A stretch of DNA of 64,000 nucleotides from Nocardioides acrostichi (lineage in GTDB: Bacteria; Actinomycetota; Actinomycetes; Propionibacteriales; Nocardioidaceae): NCBI RefSeq assembly GCF_015319165.1, contig NZ_JADIVZ010000004.1, forward strand, positions 124,001 through 188,000, given 5' to 3'. The translations under genes were made by a program, and so were the position numbers. The notes beneath the pieces are model-generated. The model searched no databases, was not told the origin of the DNA, and was given only the letters and a program-made list of their open reading frames with translations. How positions within the stretch are numbered: the stretch's first letter is position 1; each line of letters starts with the position of its first letter. Below, piece after piece: positions 8,052 through 15,937 of the stretch.

Positions 8052-9680
8052 TCAGGTGAGGTGTTCGGTGCCGTCGGGGTCGACGAGGAAGGTCCGGCCG
8101 TGGGGGCTGGTCCAGACGTAGGTGCCGGGGCGGATGCGGCGGTAGCGCCAGCGTCTCTCGGACCGGCCTGGCTGGTGGCTGGGGCTGGGGTGGGTCTTGG
8201 CGCGGTGGTGGGTGCGGCACAGCGGGGCGAGGGTATCGGTGGAGGTCTGGCCGGGTGGCCCGCCTTCGGTCATGGGGACGTATTCGTCGATGTGGTCGAG
8301 GTCGGCGCGCATGGCTGATCGTTGACAGAAGGGGAAGGCGCAGGTCTGGCGTTGTTCCTTGACTCGGTAGGCGATGCGGTCGGGGATCTCGTAGGCATCC
8401 ACCGCGGCCGTGTCGGCCAGATCGACGACGGGCTTGACGATGACCTGGGTGTCGGGGTTGCCGGCCCAGGTCGCGACCTGGGCGGCGGTCACCGTGGCGC
8501 GGTGTGCACCGGTGGCGGTACAGACGCGGGCGAGGTGGAGGCCCAGGGCGCCGGTGGCGGGGTCGATGCTCGGCGTGCCGGTGATGGCTTCGCTGGAGAG
8601 GCGCACGTGGAGCACGAGTTGGCGGGCGGGCACGCTTGCGGGGACCGTGGTGGGGAGCGTGGTGGGTTGGGGTGGTTTCGACACGCCTTCGCCTTCGGCA
8701 TCCGGCGGCTCAACCACCAGCAGGGCCGGTGGTTGAGCCGTGAGGCCGTTCACGGCCGAGCGCGTCGAAACCACCACCGCCGAGGCTGGTGGTTGAGCCG
8801 TGAGGCCGTCCACGGCCGAGCGCGTCGAAACCACACCACCGGTGAGCTGACCACCGAGGTCGAGCATGGTCTGGGTCCGGGCGAGTTGGCCTAGGGCGGC
8901 GGCCCGGCGTTCGCCGAGATCCAGGGGTGATCCGAGGACTGCTTGTTCGGCGGCGAGGTGGCGGAGGGCGTGGTCGAGGTCTTCGGCATCGGCCCGGTCC
9001 AGGAGCCCGTCGAGGCGGACGAGGCCGTCGAACGCGCAGATGGCACCCGGGGTAGTCGATCGGCCGGGCTGGTCGAGCTCGATCGTCACGTGCTTGGCGG
9101 CGTGGGCGTCGGCGAGGTCGGCCTCAGCGGTTTCGGGTTCGTAGCGGGCGATCGCATCCGCGACGAGACCGTCCAGGGCCCGCAGGCCGGTCTTGTGCGC
9201 GACCGGGGTGATCATCCGGTCCACGAACCCAGCAGCCTCAGGCCCGAGGCGCATGGTCTCTTCGGCGATGCGGCGTACTCGCCAGGGTGCGACGCGCCCG
9301 GAGGTCATGGCCTCCCAGAGCAGTGGGAGGCGGAACCGGGTCTCCATCACCGCCCCCACGAACGCCCGACCCGACGCATCCGATCGCCCGAGTGCGGTGG
9401 CGAGTTCGATGATCGCGAACTGAGCCACCAACGGCGTCCCCGGGCCACCGGCCCCAATGAGCCGGTCACCACCCTCGACCTCATAGGCGGCCAGCAGCTC
9501 GTCGGTCACGACGCCCAGCGGACCACCGGCGACACAGTCGGGCACGTGGCCCTCGGCGTGCGCGGCACACCACTCCGCGGCCGCCTCCCAGAGCCGCACC
9601 TCGGCGGCCTGCGCGTCGCGTTGCGCCGACACCGCACATGCCAGCAGCCCTGAGGGCTGGGGTGCGGGAGCCGTGGTCAT
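8052..9680 (-). CDS. DUF222/13E12-family HNH endonuclease with interspersed repeats in its coding sequence
   Basis: A 542-residue protein. Residues 1-275 match the DUF222 domain of the mycobacterial 13E12 repeat family. The C-terminal HNH domain has Cys447 and Cys452 (CAFPFC), DLDHI at 461-465 and a CRTHHRAKTH segment (488-497), giving a metal-bound nuclease centre. Residues 283-337 are a low-complexity linker encoded by three copies of a 45-bp repeat also found outside the gene. Genes of this family in mycobacteria are LexA-regulated; here GAACATCTGTTC overlaps the promoter. The ATG at 9680 follows TAGAAT by 6 nt. It is probably a DNA-damage-induced, possibly mobile nuclease of unknown target. 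Confidence 0.87.
   Translation of the reverse strand: MTTAPAPQPSGLLACAVSAQRDAQAAEVRLWEAAAEWCAAHAEGHVPDCVAGGPLGVVTDELLAAYEVEGGDRLIGAGGPGTPLVAQFAIIELATALGRSDASGRAFVGAVMETRFRLPLLWEAMTSGRVAPWRVRRIAEETMRLGPEAAGFVDRMITPVAHKTGLRALDGLVADAIARYEPETAEADLADAHAAKHVTIELDQPGRSTTPGAICAFDGLVRLDGLLDRADAEDLDHALRHLAAEQAVLGSPLDLGERRAAALGQLARTQTMLDLGGQLTGGVVSTRSAVDGLTAQPPASAVVVSTRSAVNGLTAQPPALLVVEPPDAEGEGVSKPPQPTTLPTTVPASVPARQLVLHVRLSSEAITGTPSIDPATGALGLHLARVCTATGAHRATVTAAQVATWAGNPDTQVIVKPVVDLADTAAVDAYEIPDRIAYRVKEQRQTCAFPFCQRSAMRADLDHIDEYVPMTEGGPPGQTSTDTLAPLCRTHHRAKTHPSPSHQPGRSERRWRYRRIRPGTYVWTSPHGRTFLVDPDGTEHLT
8674..8718 (+). repeat. Interspersed 45-bp repeat, divergent copy inside the HNH gene
   Basis: It starts GGTTTCGACACG and ends GGCTCAACCACC, the conserved ends of the family, but its centre differs (GCCTTCGCCTTCGGCATCC). 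It is in opposite orientation to the two neighbouring copies and is translated as part of the linker. Confidence 0.7.
8728..8772 (-). repeat. Interspersed 45-bp repeat, copy inside the HNH gene
   Basis: Read on the minus strand it has the family ends GGTTTCGACGCG and GGCTCAACCACC. It encodes VVSTRSAVNGLTAQPP in the HNH protein. Confidence 0.8.
8788..8832 (-). repeat. Interspersed 45-bp repeat, second copy inside the HNH gene
   Basis: It is nearly identical to the copy at 8728 and lies 15 bp from it in the same orientation. It encodes VVSTRSAVDGLTAQPP. Confidence 0.8.
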
Positions 9681-9686
9681 GACCCG

Positions 9687-9692
9687 ATTCTA
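9687..9692 (-). promoter_or_regulatory. -10 element TAGAAT of the HNH gene, leaderless
   Basis: TAGAAT lies 6 nt before the ATG at 9680. The SOS box begins 3 bp further upstream, so repressor binding would block RNA polymerase. Confidence 0.6.
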
Positions 9693-9695
9693 GTC

Positions 9696-9707
9696 GAACA
9701 TCTGTTC
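9696..9707 (-). promoter_or_regulatory. Candidate LexA/SOS box GAACATCTGTTC
   Basis: The perfect half-sites GAAC-N4-GTTC match the Gram-positive/actinobacterial SOS box. The location, immediately upstream of the -10 of a 13E12-type gene, agrees with LexA control of this family known from mycobacteria. Confidence 0.7.
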
Positions 9708-9761
9708 TATAAGAAGGTCTGGCGGTGAACTGTGGAGGAGATGTTGCCTTGCCCGTTACGG

Positions 9762-10090
9762 GGTTTCGACGCGCTCGTCGCTGGCGCTCCTCACGGCTCA
9801 ACCACCGGACGACGCGCTCGTCGCTGGCGCTCCTCACGGCTCAACCACCGGTGCATCAGCGCCGTGCGGGGTTTCGACGCGCTCGTCGCTGGCGCTCCTC
9901 ACGGCTCAACCACCGGTGCGCCAGCGCCGTGCGGGGGTTTCGACGCGCTCGTCGCTGGCGCTCCTCACGGCTCAACCACCGGCGGGTCAGCATCGTGTGG
10001 GGTTTCGACGCGCTCGGCCGTGGACGGCCTCACGGCTCAACCACCGGACGACGCGCTCGTCGCTGGCGCTCCTCACGGCTCAACCACCGG
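9762..10090 (+). repeat. Cluster of six interspersed repeats in the 464-bp gene-free stretch 9681-10144
   Basis: The copies lie at 9762-9808, 9809-9851, 9870-9916, 9936-9982, 10001-10047 and 10048-10090. All are in the same orientation, 43-47 bp long, with conserved ends GGTTTCGACGCGCTCG and CACGGCTCAACCACCGG. The second and sixth lack the first bases and abut the preceding copy. The fifth has the GCCGTGGACGGCC centre seen inside the HNH gene; the others have TCGCTGGCGCTCC. Spacers are 18-19 bp and partly related (GCATCAGCGCCGTGCG, GCGCCAGCGCCGTGCG). The rest of the stretch holds the HNH promoter and the promoter of the hydrolase gene. Confidence 0.85.
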
Positions 10091-10131
10091 CAGAGGACGT
10101 CCGACCACCCGCCCCTGCCTGCCGGCACCTC

Positions 10132-10137
10132 TACGCT
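10132..10137 (+). promoter_or_regulatory. -10 element TACGCT, leaderless start of the hydrolase gene
   Basis: TACGCT is followed by 7 nt and the GTG at 10145. It starts 42 bp after the repeat cluster ends. Confidence 0.5.
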
Positions 10138-10144
10138 GAGCCGC

Positions 10145-10882
10145 GTGGCCCTCCTCGACACCTGGCAGCGCTCCGACTTCGCGGCGGACGGCATCACCCA
10201 CCCGATCTACCGCAAGGGCACCGGTCCGGGGGTCATCGTCATCCACGAGGTGCCCGGTCCGACGCCGAGCGTGATCGGGTTCGGCCAGGAGGTCGTCGAC
10301 GCCGGCTTCACCGTGGTGCTGCCCCACCTCTTCGGTACACCGGAGGCGCCGATGAGCGGGGTGACCGTCGCGAAGGCGATGAGGCAGGTCTGTGTCAGCG
10401 CGGAGTTCACGAAACTGGCCACCGGCGTCACGACCCCGATCGCGGGCTGGCTCCGCGCGTTGGCGCGCGACCTGCACGGTGAGCTGGGTGGGCCCGGTGT
10501 CGGAGCACTCGGCATGTGCTTCACCGGCGGCTTCGCGCTGGCGATGATGGTCGACGACGCCGTCGCGGCGCCCGTGCTCTGCCAGCCGTCGGTGCCCTTC
10601 ACTCTCGGAACGAAGCGCAAGGCCGACCTCAATCTCTCCGGCGACGACCTCGCCGCGGTGAAGCGACGAGCCGCCGGCGGGTGCGCCGTCCTCGGCCTCC
10701 AGTACGCGGGCGACCCGCTGACCGGTACCCGCTTCGACACCCTCGACCGCGAGCTGGGCGAGGCGTTCATCCGCGTCGACCTGCCGGGCAAGGGGCACAG
10801 CACGGTCACCGAGCACCGGGATCAGGGCGCCGTCGAGCGGGTGCTCGGCTTCTTCGTTGAGAAGTTGCGTGTGCGGAGCTGA
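10145..10882 (+). CDS. Dienelactone hydrolase family protein
   Basis: A 245-residue alpha/beta hydrolase. VIVIHEVPGPTP (about residues 30-41) carries the conserved HE motif of dienelactone hydrolases, and GALGMCFTGGFALAM (about 119-133) places a cysteine nucleophile in the G-x-C-x-x-G elbow, as in the DLH family rather than serine esterases. A histidine close to the C-terminus (GKGHSTVT) completes the likely triad. DLH enzymes open dienelactones from aromatic breakdown, but many paralogues have other lactone or ester substrates. The GTG at 10145 was chosen from the leaderless promoter; the open frame extends upstream only through repeat DNA. Confidence 0.84.
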   Translation: MALLDTWQRSDFAADGITHPIYRKGTGPGVIVIHEVPGPTPSVIGFGQEVVDAGFTVVLPHLFGTPEAPMSGVTVAKAMRQVCVSAEFTKLATGVTTPIAGWLRALARDLHGELGGPGVGALGMCFTGGFALAMMVDDAVAAPVLCQPSVPFTLGTKRKADLNLSGDDLAAVKRRAAGGCAVLGLQYAGDPLTGTRFDTLDRELGEAFIRVDLPGKGHSTVTEHRDQGAVERVLGFFVEKLRVRS

Positions 10883-12220
10883 TCAGCCCTTCGCCTGGTT
10901 GACGAACATCCGCTTGATCACCACACCGGCGCCGCCCCGCTTGGTGCACGACGTGAGGCCGTAGGGCTGGTCGCGGAACCTCGCGAAGTTCTTGATCATC
11001 GACTGGTTCACGTCGAAGGCGAACCCCACCAGCCCGACGTCGTTGCGCCGCACGTACTTGACGAACTGGTCGGCCAGGTCGATGCCCGAGTGCCGGCACC
11101 AGGTGTTCGTGGTCTTGCCGTTCTTGTGCTTGACCAGAGGCGTCGCGTTCCAGGCAGTGAGCACCACCGGACGCGTCCGGGCGAGATCCCCGAAGCGACG
11201 CCGCCAGTTCGCGTCGCCGCCGCCGGTGCGAACGCCGTCACCCAGGAACGGGTGGGAGGAGAAGATCATGTTCTCGTCGGTGATCTTGCCGACCGGCAAC
11301 TGGCTGAGGTCGGCCCACTGGGTGATGAGAGGTGTCGTGACCCCGGCGTCCCTGGCCTTCTCGGCCAGGCGATTGATGCCGGAGATCCGCGGCGTGGACT
11401 TCTGGTCTCCGTTGACGTAGGTGGTGACCGTCTGGCCCTTCTGCGTGAACGGCTCGTTGTAGAGGTCGATCAGCACCTCCTTGTCGGAGCCGAACCGTTC
11501 GCCCAACGTCGAGACCGCTCGGGCCGTGCGGTTGGTGGGCAGGCCCGACTTGGCGTCGTAGGAGAGCAGCGTCTTGCCGTCCACGGTCACGAGCCCGGCC
11601 TGGGCGTTGCGGTGGTTGAACACGGCCAGGATGACGACCATGCCGTTGGCCTCGGCCTCGTGCACGGCCGCGACCAGCCGCTGCATGTAGGTCTGGCCCC
11701 AGGTCGTGGAGGAGCCGGACAGCGTCTTCTTGTACAGCGTCGAGGCGGGGTCAAGCATCGCCTGACTGAGGTTGAAGCGCACCGTGTTGGCCTTCCAGTG
11801 CCGCCGTGCCCGCTGCATCGCCGTCAACGAGTCCTCGGCGTAGTCGCCGGTGTGGTCGAAGTAGTCGATGGCGTCGAGATGGCGCTCGCAGAAGCGATCC
11901 GCCTTGTCCGTGCCCTTGTGCCCGAGCCCCGCCTTCTTCTCACACGCCTGCATCGCCTCGACGGGCCACTGGAACCCCTCGACGATGACGCCGCGCGTCT
12001 TGAACCGGTAGCTGCTCGTCCCGTCGCCGTTCCAGTGACGCACCTGCTTGCCTCGCACGAAGACGCCCGTCTTGGCGGCGGCCCGCGCGCCCTGCCCGGT
12101 GTCGCCCGTGCCGGTCGCGTCGGCGGACGCCGCAGGGAGCACGGTCGCGGCGAGGGTGAGGGCACCCGCTACGGCGAGAGCCAGGCGGGCCGGACGGGCA
12201 AAGAGAAGGTGACGGTGCAT
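10883..12220 (-). CDS. Secreted GH5-like (cellulase-family) protein
   Basis: A 445-residue protein with a Sec signal peptide (MHRHLLFARPARLALAVAGALTL..., cleavage after about residue 34). The mature part resembles a GH5 (alpha/beta)8 barrel. The acid/base motif DLYNEPF is present in the middle, followed by ITQWADL and FSSHPFLGDG. Where GH5 enzymes have the nucleophile glutamate in a T-E-W/F-G turn, this protein reads VVLTAWNAT, so the nucleophile appears to be missing. It may be a non-hydrolytic carbohydrate-binding relative or use another residue. The ATG at 12220 has a GGAG five nucleotides upstream. The stop abuts the hydrolase stop at 10882. Confidence 0.72.
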   Translation of the reverse strand: MHRHLLFARPARLALAVAGALTLAATVLPAASADATGTGDTGQGARAAAKTGVFVRGKQVRHWNGDGTSSYRFKTRGVIVEGFQWPVEAMQACEKKAGLGHKGTDKADRFCERHLDAIDYFDHTGDYAEDSLTAMQRARRHWKANTVRFNLSQAMLDPASTLYKKTLSGSSTTWGQTYMQRLVAAVHEAEANGMVVILAVFNHRNAQAGLVTVDGKTLLSYDAKSGLPTNRTARAVSTLGERFGSDKEVLIDLYNEPFTQKGQTVTTYVNGDQKSTPRISGINRLAEKARDAGVTTPLITQWADLSQLPVGKITDENMIFSSHPFLGDGVRTGGGDANWRRRFGDLARTRPVVLTAWNATPLVKHKNGKTTNTWCRHSGIDLADQFVKYVRRNDVGLVGFAFDVNQSMIKNFARFRDQPYGLTSCTKRGGAGVVIKRMFVNQAKG

Positions 12221-12350
12221 GGGATCTCCGAGCAACGAGAGGGTCGGGCGTGACAGCGACCGTGCCCCTCAGGTCCGGGCCCGAAACACTGGCCCGAAAC
12301 ACGGGAACCTCGACCAGGGCTCGTGGTGTCGTAGCGGGTGAGGAGGGACC

Positions 12351-12851
12351 GTGACCGATACCGACGACTTCGACCACTGGGTCGCTGCGCACTGGACGAG
12401 ACTCGTGCGCACGGCCGTGCTGCTGGGCTGCGCTCCCTCGCGTGCCGAGGACGTCGTGCAGGACGCCCTGCTGCGCTGCCTGACCAAGTGGCGTCACGTG
12501 CAGCGCGCAGACAACCGCGAGGCGTACGTGCACCGCATCCTCGTCAACGCAGTGGCCACCGCACACCGGCCCCGCAAGTTCCGTCTCGTGCCCACCGCGG
12601 ACACCCCTGACGGCCACCGCCCCGACGACACGCACGACGTCGACACCCGAGATGCCATCCGGCGCGCTCTCGCCGCGCTCCCCCACGACCAATGCCAAGC
12701 CGTCGTCCTGCGGCACTACGCCCACCTCACCGAGGCGCAGATGGCCATGGTGCTCGGCGTGTCGAGCGGCACCGTCAAGAGCCGCCTCTCCCGCGCCATG
12801 AAGGCCCTGCGCGTCGACCCCCACCTCTCCGACCTCGGAGGCACCCGATGA
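12351..12851 (+). CDS. ECF RNA polymerase sigma factor, SigE/SACE family
   Basis: A 166-residue sigma factor with region 2 (LVRTAVLLGCAPSRAEDVVQDALLRCLTKW, about residues 18-47) and region 4 (LPHDQCQAVVLRHYAHLTEAQMAMVLGVSSGTVKSRLSRAMKAL, about 108-152). The length and the short linker fit the actinobacterial SigE-like group. A GGAGGG lies just before the GTG start. The next gene starts inside its stop codon (ATGA), so the downstream membrane protein is translationally coupled and is the natural candidate to modulate this sigma factor, although it lacks a recognisable anti-sigma (ZAS) motif. Confidence 0.9.
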   Translation: MTDTDDFDHWVAAHWTRLVRTAVLLGCAPSRAEDVVQDALLRCLTKWRHVQRADNREAYVHRILVNAVATAHRPRKFRLVPTADTPDGHRPDDTHDVDTRDAIRRALAALPHDQCQAVVLRHYAHLTEAQMAMVLGVSSGTVKSRLSRAMKALRVDPHLSDLGGTR

Positions 12852-14056
12852 CCGACCACGATCAGGCCGACCAGCTCGAGCAGGCTCTCGCCGACAGCGC
12901 GGAGCAGATCTCGGTCGGTCCTCCTCCGCTGGTGGCGCTCCACGCCCAGCATCTCCAGGCTTCGCGCCGGCGACGAGTCACGATGCTGGCGGCAGCCGCT
13001 GCCGTGGTCGTCCTCGCCGTGGCGTTGCCCACCGCGCTCCTCGCTCATGACGACGCCGCGCCCCAGCCGGCCGACAGCCGGAGCGACGAACTCGCACATC
13101 ACGACGGCAGACCCTGCCCGACCAGCTTGGTCGAGCCGGGCAGTCCCCGCCTCCGGGGTGGCGACATCCCGCCTGTCCCCGACCTCTCCGGCGCGACCCG
13201 CGCGTGGGTCTGTCGATTCGGACCAGCGCACCTGGGTCGCGACAACGTGACGTGGCCCGCCCTCGGAAATCCCGTAGAGCTGCAACCGCGCCAGCTCAGC
13301 CGGCTGGTCGGGCTGGCCGCGAGGTTGAAGCCGTACGGCGGCACCGCCGCGTGCAACGGGCCAAACACATCGCAACGATGGATGCTCACGACGGCCACCG
13401 CGGACGGCGACCTGACCTCACTGGTCGTCGACGACTACGAGTGCCGCGAGACGACCTTCCGAGCCGATCCCTGGAGTCCGCAGCCGATCGTCGGGCCCTA
13501 CTCCGGTAGCTACTGGAGGTCGGCGCGGCTGCTGGACGCCCTGCAGGGCGCCTACGCCCAGGAGACCACCGAGCAGGAGACCACCGAGCAGGACTCGTCC
13601 CCGTCGGTGTCGTCTGCCCCGACGTGTCCGACTGCCCTGCCCCGCACGGCCGACACCGTGGGCACGGATCCCGCTGACTCGGCTGTCGGTGTCACCAACG
13701 TCACCGGAGCGGTCGTGTGCCGCTTCGTCCGGACCGATCGGGGATTCGCCCTCGCGCCCCGTCGCGGCCAGCGTCCCGTTCCGGAGGCGCAGCTCGGCGT
13801 CCTGTCGTCGAAGCTGGCCGATCTCGAACCGGCCGAACACCCGGACGCCTGTGAGTACCTCTCCGACCGCTACGCCGTGATCGTGACGACCAGCGATCGT
13901 GACCACGCCGTCGGCATCTTCCCCGACGTGTGCAGCCATGTGCAGTTGACCGCTTTCCCCGGTACAACGCCCCCCGGACAAGGTGCCCTGGGCGGGCTGT
14001 ACCAACAGCCCGCCGGCCTCGACGACCTCGTTCGCAGCCTCTACCTGGACGGCTGA
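12848..14056 (+). CDS. Membrane protein with two related extracellular domains, coupled to the sigma factor
   Basis: A 402-residue single-pass protein: a short acidic cytoplasmic N-terminus (1-40), one transmembrane helix (44-66), and an outside part made of two similar halves. Each half begins CPTxL, has a VCRF strand about 30-45 residues later, then a conserved Leu-rich helix, one cysteine in a CNG/CEY turn and a D-x-C/Y-E-C turn. They lie at about residues 89-230 and 255-402 and are joined by a QETTEQETTEQ linker. The ATG overlaps the sigma factor stop. The layout suggests an anti-sigma or sensor role, but the family is not recognised and no HxxxCxxC motif is present. Confidence 0.8.
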   Translation: MTDHDQADQLEQALADSAEQISVGPPPLVALHAQHLQASRRRRVTMLAAAAAVVVLAVALPTALLAHDDAAPQPADSRSDELAHHDGRPCPTSLVEPGSPRLRGGDIPPVPDLSGATRAWVCRFGPAHLGRDNVTWPALGNPVELQPRQLSRLVGLAARLKPYGGTAACNGPNTSQRWMLTTATADGDLTSLVVDDYECRETTFRADPWSPQPIVGPYSGSYWRSARLLDALQGAYAQETTEQETTEQDSSPSVSSAPTCPTALPRTADTVGTDPADSAVGVTNVTGAVVCRFVRTDRGFALAPRRGQRPVPEAQLGVLSSKLADLEPAEHPDACEYLSDRYAVIVTTSDRDHAVGIFPDVCSHVQLTAFPGTTPPGQGALGGLYQQPAGLDDLVRSLYLDG

Positions 14057-14076
14057 CGGCGCGCCATACTGCAAGA

Positions 14077-14082
14077 TATGCT
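14077..14082 (+). promoter_or_regulatory. -10 element TATGCT within an inverted repeat, toxin-antitoxin promoter
   Basis: TATGCT precedes the ATG at 14090 by 7 nt. The hexamer lies in the arms ATATG (14076-14080) and CATAT (14087-14091), a short inverted repeat placed where an autoregulatory RHH antitoxin would bind. Confidence 0.5.
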
Positions 14083-14089
14083 CTGACAT

Positions 14090-14332
14090 ATGCGCACCAC
14101 GATCCGACTCTCCGACGAGTTGTATGCCCGGGTACGCGCCGCCGCGCAGGAGCGCAAGAGCACCGTCACGTCCTACATCGAGCAGGCCCTCCAGCAGGCC
14201 CTGATCAGTAGCACAGACACCACCCCCGCCTATCGCATCGACCCCATCCACGGCGCGGGTCTCCAGCCCGGCGTCGACCTCGACGACTCCGATCGCCTAT
14301 CGGACCTCATGGACGACCGTGCTGGCCGTTGA
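14090..14332 (+). CDS. Ribbon-helix-helix antitoxin (VapB/CopG-like)
   Basis: An 80-residue protein. MRTTIRLSDELYARVRAAA at the N-terminus is a ribbon-helix-helix DNA-binding motif, followed by the second helix (STVTSYIEQALQQAL) and an acidic, flexible C-terminus that would wrap the toxin. It precedes and overlaps the PIN-domain gene by 14 bp, the usual order for a type II pair. The start lies next to an AT-rich inverted repeat, unlike the surrounding GC-rich DNA, which fits a transferable module. Confidence 0.85.
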   Translation: MRTTIRLSDELYARVRAAAQERKSTVTSYIEQALQQALISSTDTTPAYRIDPIHGAGLQPGVDLDDSDRLSDLMDDRAGR

Positions 14333-14753
14333 CGTCAACGTCTTGGTGTCGGCTTTCCACGCCGGCGCCCCGGATCACGACGCGATGCGCCGCTGGGTCG
14401 AGGACGCCGTCGACGCACCCGAGCCTCTGGGCATCAGCGATGCGGTGCTCATCGGTGTCGCCCGGGTGCTGACCCACCCACGGGTCTTCTCGCCCCCCGC
14501 ATCCCTGGACGACGCATGGACGCGGATCGGTTCCCTCGCGGCCGCCGAAGGCACGGCTCGCCTGACACCGGGGCCACGCCATCTGCAGATCGTGGAGCGG
14601 CTGTGCCGAGGGGCCGATGCTCGCGGCAACCTCGTCGCCGACGCACAGCACGCAGCGGTGGCCATCGAACACGGCGCCACCTGGATCTCCAAGGACCGCG
14701 ACTTCGCGCGGTTCCCCGAACTGCGCTGGCGACATCCCTCGGACGCCGGCTGA
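14319..14753 (+). CDS. PIN-domain ribonuclease toxin (VapC-like)
   Basis: A 144-residue PIN-domain protein. Acidic residues expected for the metal site are visible: Asp5 in LAVDVNVLV, ISDAVL near residue 40, NLVADAQHAA near residue 105, and SKDRDFARFP near residue 124. VapC toxins cleave tRNA or rRNA; the target cannot be read from the sequence. The GTG start lies inside the antitoxin gene (14-bp overlap), implying coupled translation. It ends 2 bp before the convergent ltp2 stop. Confidence 0.87.
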   Translation: MLAVDVNVLVSAFHAGAPDHDAMRRWVEDAVDAPEPLGISDAVLIGVARVLTHPRVFSPPASLDDAWTRIGSLAAAEGTARLTPGPRHLQIVERLCRGADARGNLVADAQHAAVAIEHGATWISKDRDFARFPELRWRHPSDAG

Positions 14754-14755
14754 CG

Positions 14756-15937
14756 TCAGGCCTCTCGCCCCAGGATCAGGCCGGACGTCGGCACGCCGGT
14801 GCCGGCGGTGACCAGCACGTGCGGCCGGTCGTCGAGGGAGACCGGGTTGACCGAGGTGCCGCGCACCTGACGCACCGCCTCGGCGATGCCGTTCATGCCG
14901 TGGATGTAGGCCTCGCCCAGCTGACCGCCGTGGGTGTTGAGCGGAAGCCGACCGCCGACCTCGATGGCGCCGTCCGCCACGAACCCGGGGGCCTCGCCGC
15001 GACCGCAGAAGCCCAGCTCCTCGAGCTGCATGAGCACGTAGGGCGTGAAGTGGTCGTACAGCACCGCCATCGGCATGTCGTCGGGCGTGAGCCCCGACTG
15101 GCGCCACAGCTCACGGCCGACCACGCCCATCTCGGGGATGCCGATGTCGTCGCGGTAGTAGGAGGTCATGACGAACTGGTCCGGGCCGCTGCCCTGCGCC
15201 GCGGCGGTGACGTAGGCGGGCGGCTGCGGCAGATCGCGTGCCCGCTCGGCGGAGACGATCACGAACGCCTGCCCGCCGTCGGACTCCTGGCAGCAGTCGA
15301 GCAGGTGCAGTGGCTCGACGATCATCTTCGAGGCCTGATGGTCCTCGATCGTGATCGGCTTGTCGTAGAAGAAGGCGTTGGGGTTGGACGCCGCGTGCCT
15401 GCGGTCGGCGACCGCCACCGCGCCGAAGTCGGCCGAGGTGGCACCGTAGGTGTGCATGTAGCGCCGCGCCTGCATCGCCACCGTGGCCGCGGGGGTGCCG
15501 AGGCCGAACGGATAGGTCCAGGCGTTGTCGAGACCGTTGGTGTTCACCTGCTGCGCCACGCCGGCCGAGTACTGCCCGAACCGGTTGCCGGAGCGCTCGT
15601 TGAACCCCCGGTAGGCCACCACCACGTCGGCCACACCGGTGGCCACCGCCATCGCCGCCTGCTGGACCGTCGCGCACGCCGCACCGCCGCCGTAGTTGAT
15701 GCGGCTGAAGAACCGCAGCTCGGGCACGCCCAGCTCGCGTGCCAACGCGATCTCGGAGCTGGTGTCCATGGTGAAGGTGACCAGGCCGTCGACGTCGCAT
15801 ACCGCGAGCCCGCAGTCGCTGAGCGCCGCCTGCGTCGCCTCGACGGAGAGCTGGAGCTCGGATCGGCCCGAGGCCTTGGAGAACTCGGTGGCGCCGATGC
15901 CGGCGATGGCCGCCTTGCCGCTCAGCGTGCGGCTCAT
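14756..15937 (-). CDS. ltp2: Ltp2-like thiolase-fold retro-aldolase of steroid side-chain degradation
   Basis: A 393-residue thiolase-superfamily lipid-transfer protein. INYGGGAACATVQQAAMAV (about residues 80-98) and the C-terminal NTHGGQLGEAYIHGMNGI are typical of the SCP-x/Ltp branch, which lacks the normal thiolase reactivity. In Mycobacterium tuberculosis Ltp2 cleaves the 17-hydroxy propionyl-CoA side chain to propionyl-CoA and androstenedione, and needs the DUF35 domain of ChsH2. The same partners lie immediately upstream here. Its start overlaps the ChsH1 stop (ATGA). It is the last gene of the five-gene operon starting at 19515-19521. Assignment rests on operon content as well as family. 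Confidence 0.85.
   Translation of the reverse strand: MSRTLSGKAAIAGIGATEFSKASGRSELQLSVEATQAALSDCGLAVCDVDGLVTFTMDTSSEIALARELGVPELRFFSRINYGGGAACATVQQAAMAVATGVADVVVAYRGFNERSGNRFGQYSAGVAQQVNTNGLDNAWTYPFGLGTPAATVAMQARRYMHTYGATSADFGAVAVADRRHAASNPNAFFYDKPITIEDHQASKMIVEPLHLLDCCQESDGGQAFVIVSAERARDLPQPPAYVTAAAQGSGPDQFVMTSYYRDDIGIPEMGVVGRELWRQSGLTPDDMPMAVLYDHFTPYVLMQLEELGFCGRGEAPGFVADGAIEVGGRLPLNTHGGQLGEAYIHGMNGIAEAVRQVRGTSVNPVSLDDRPHVLVTAGTGVPTSGLILGREA

Noticed and set aside
9696..9707. GAACATCTGTTC as a KstR operator
   Set aside because: Half-site spacing is four bases (GAAC-N4-GTTC) instead of AAC-N2-GTT, so it fits LexA and not KstR.
9762..10090. Regularly spaced repeats resembling a CRISPR array
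   Set aside because: Two adjacent pairs have no spacer, other spacers are 18-19 bp and related to each other, repeat ends occur inside a protein gene in both orientations, and no cas genes are near.
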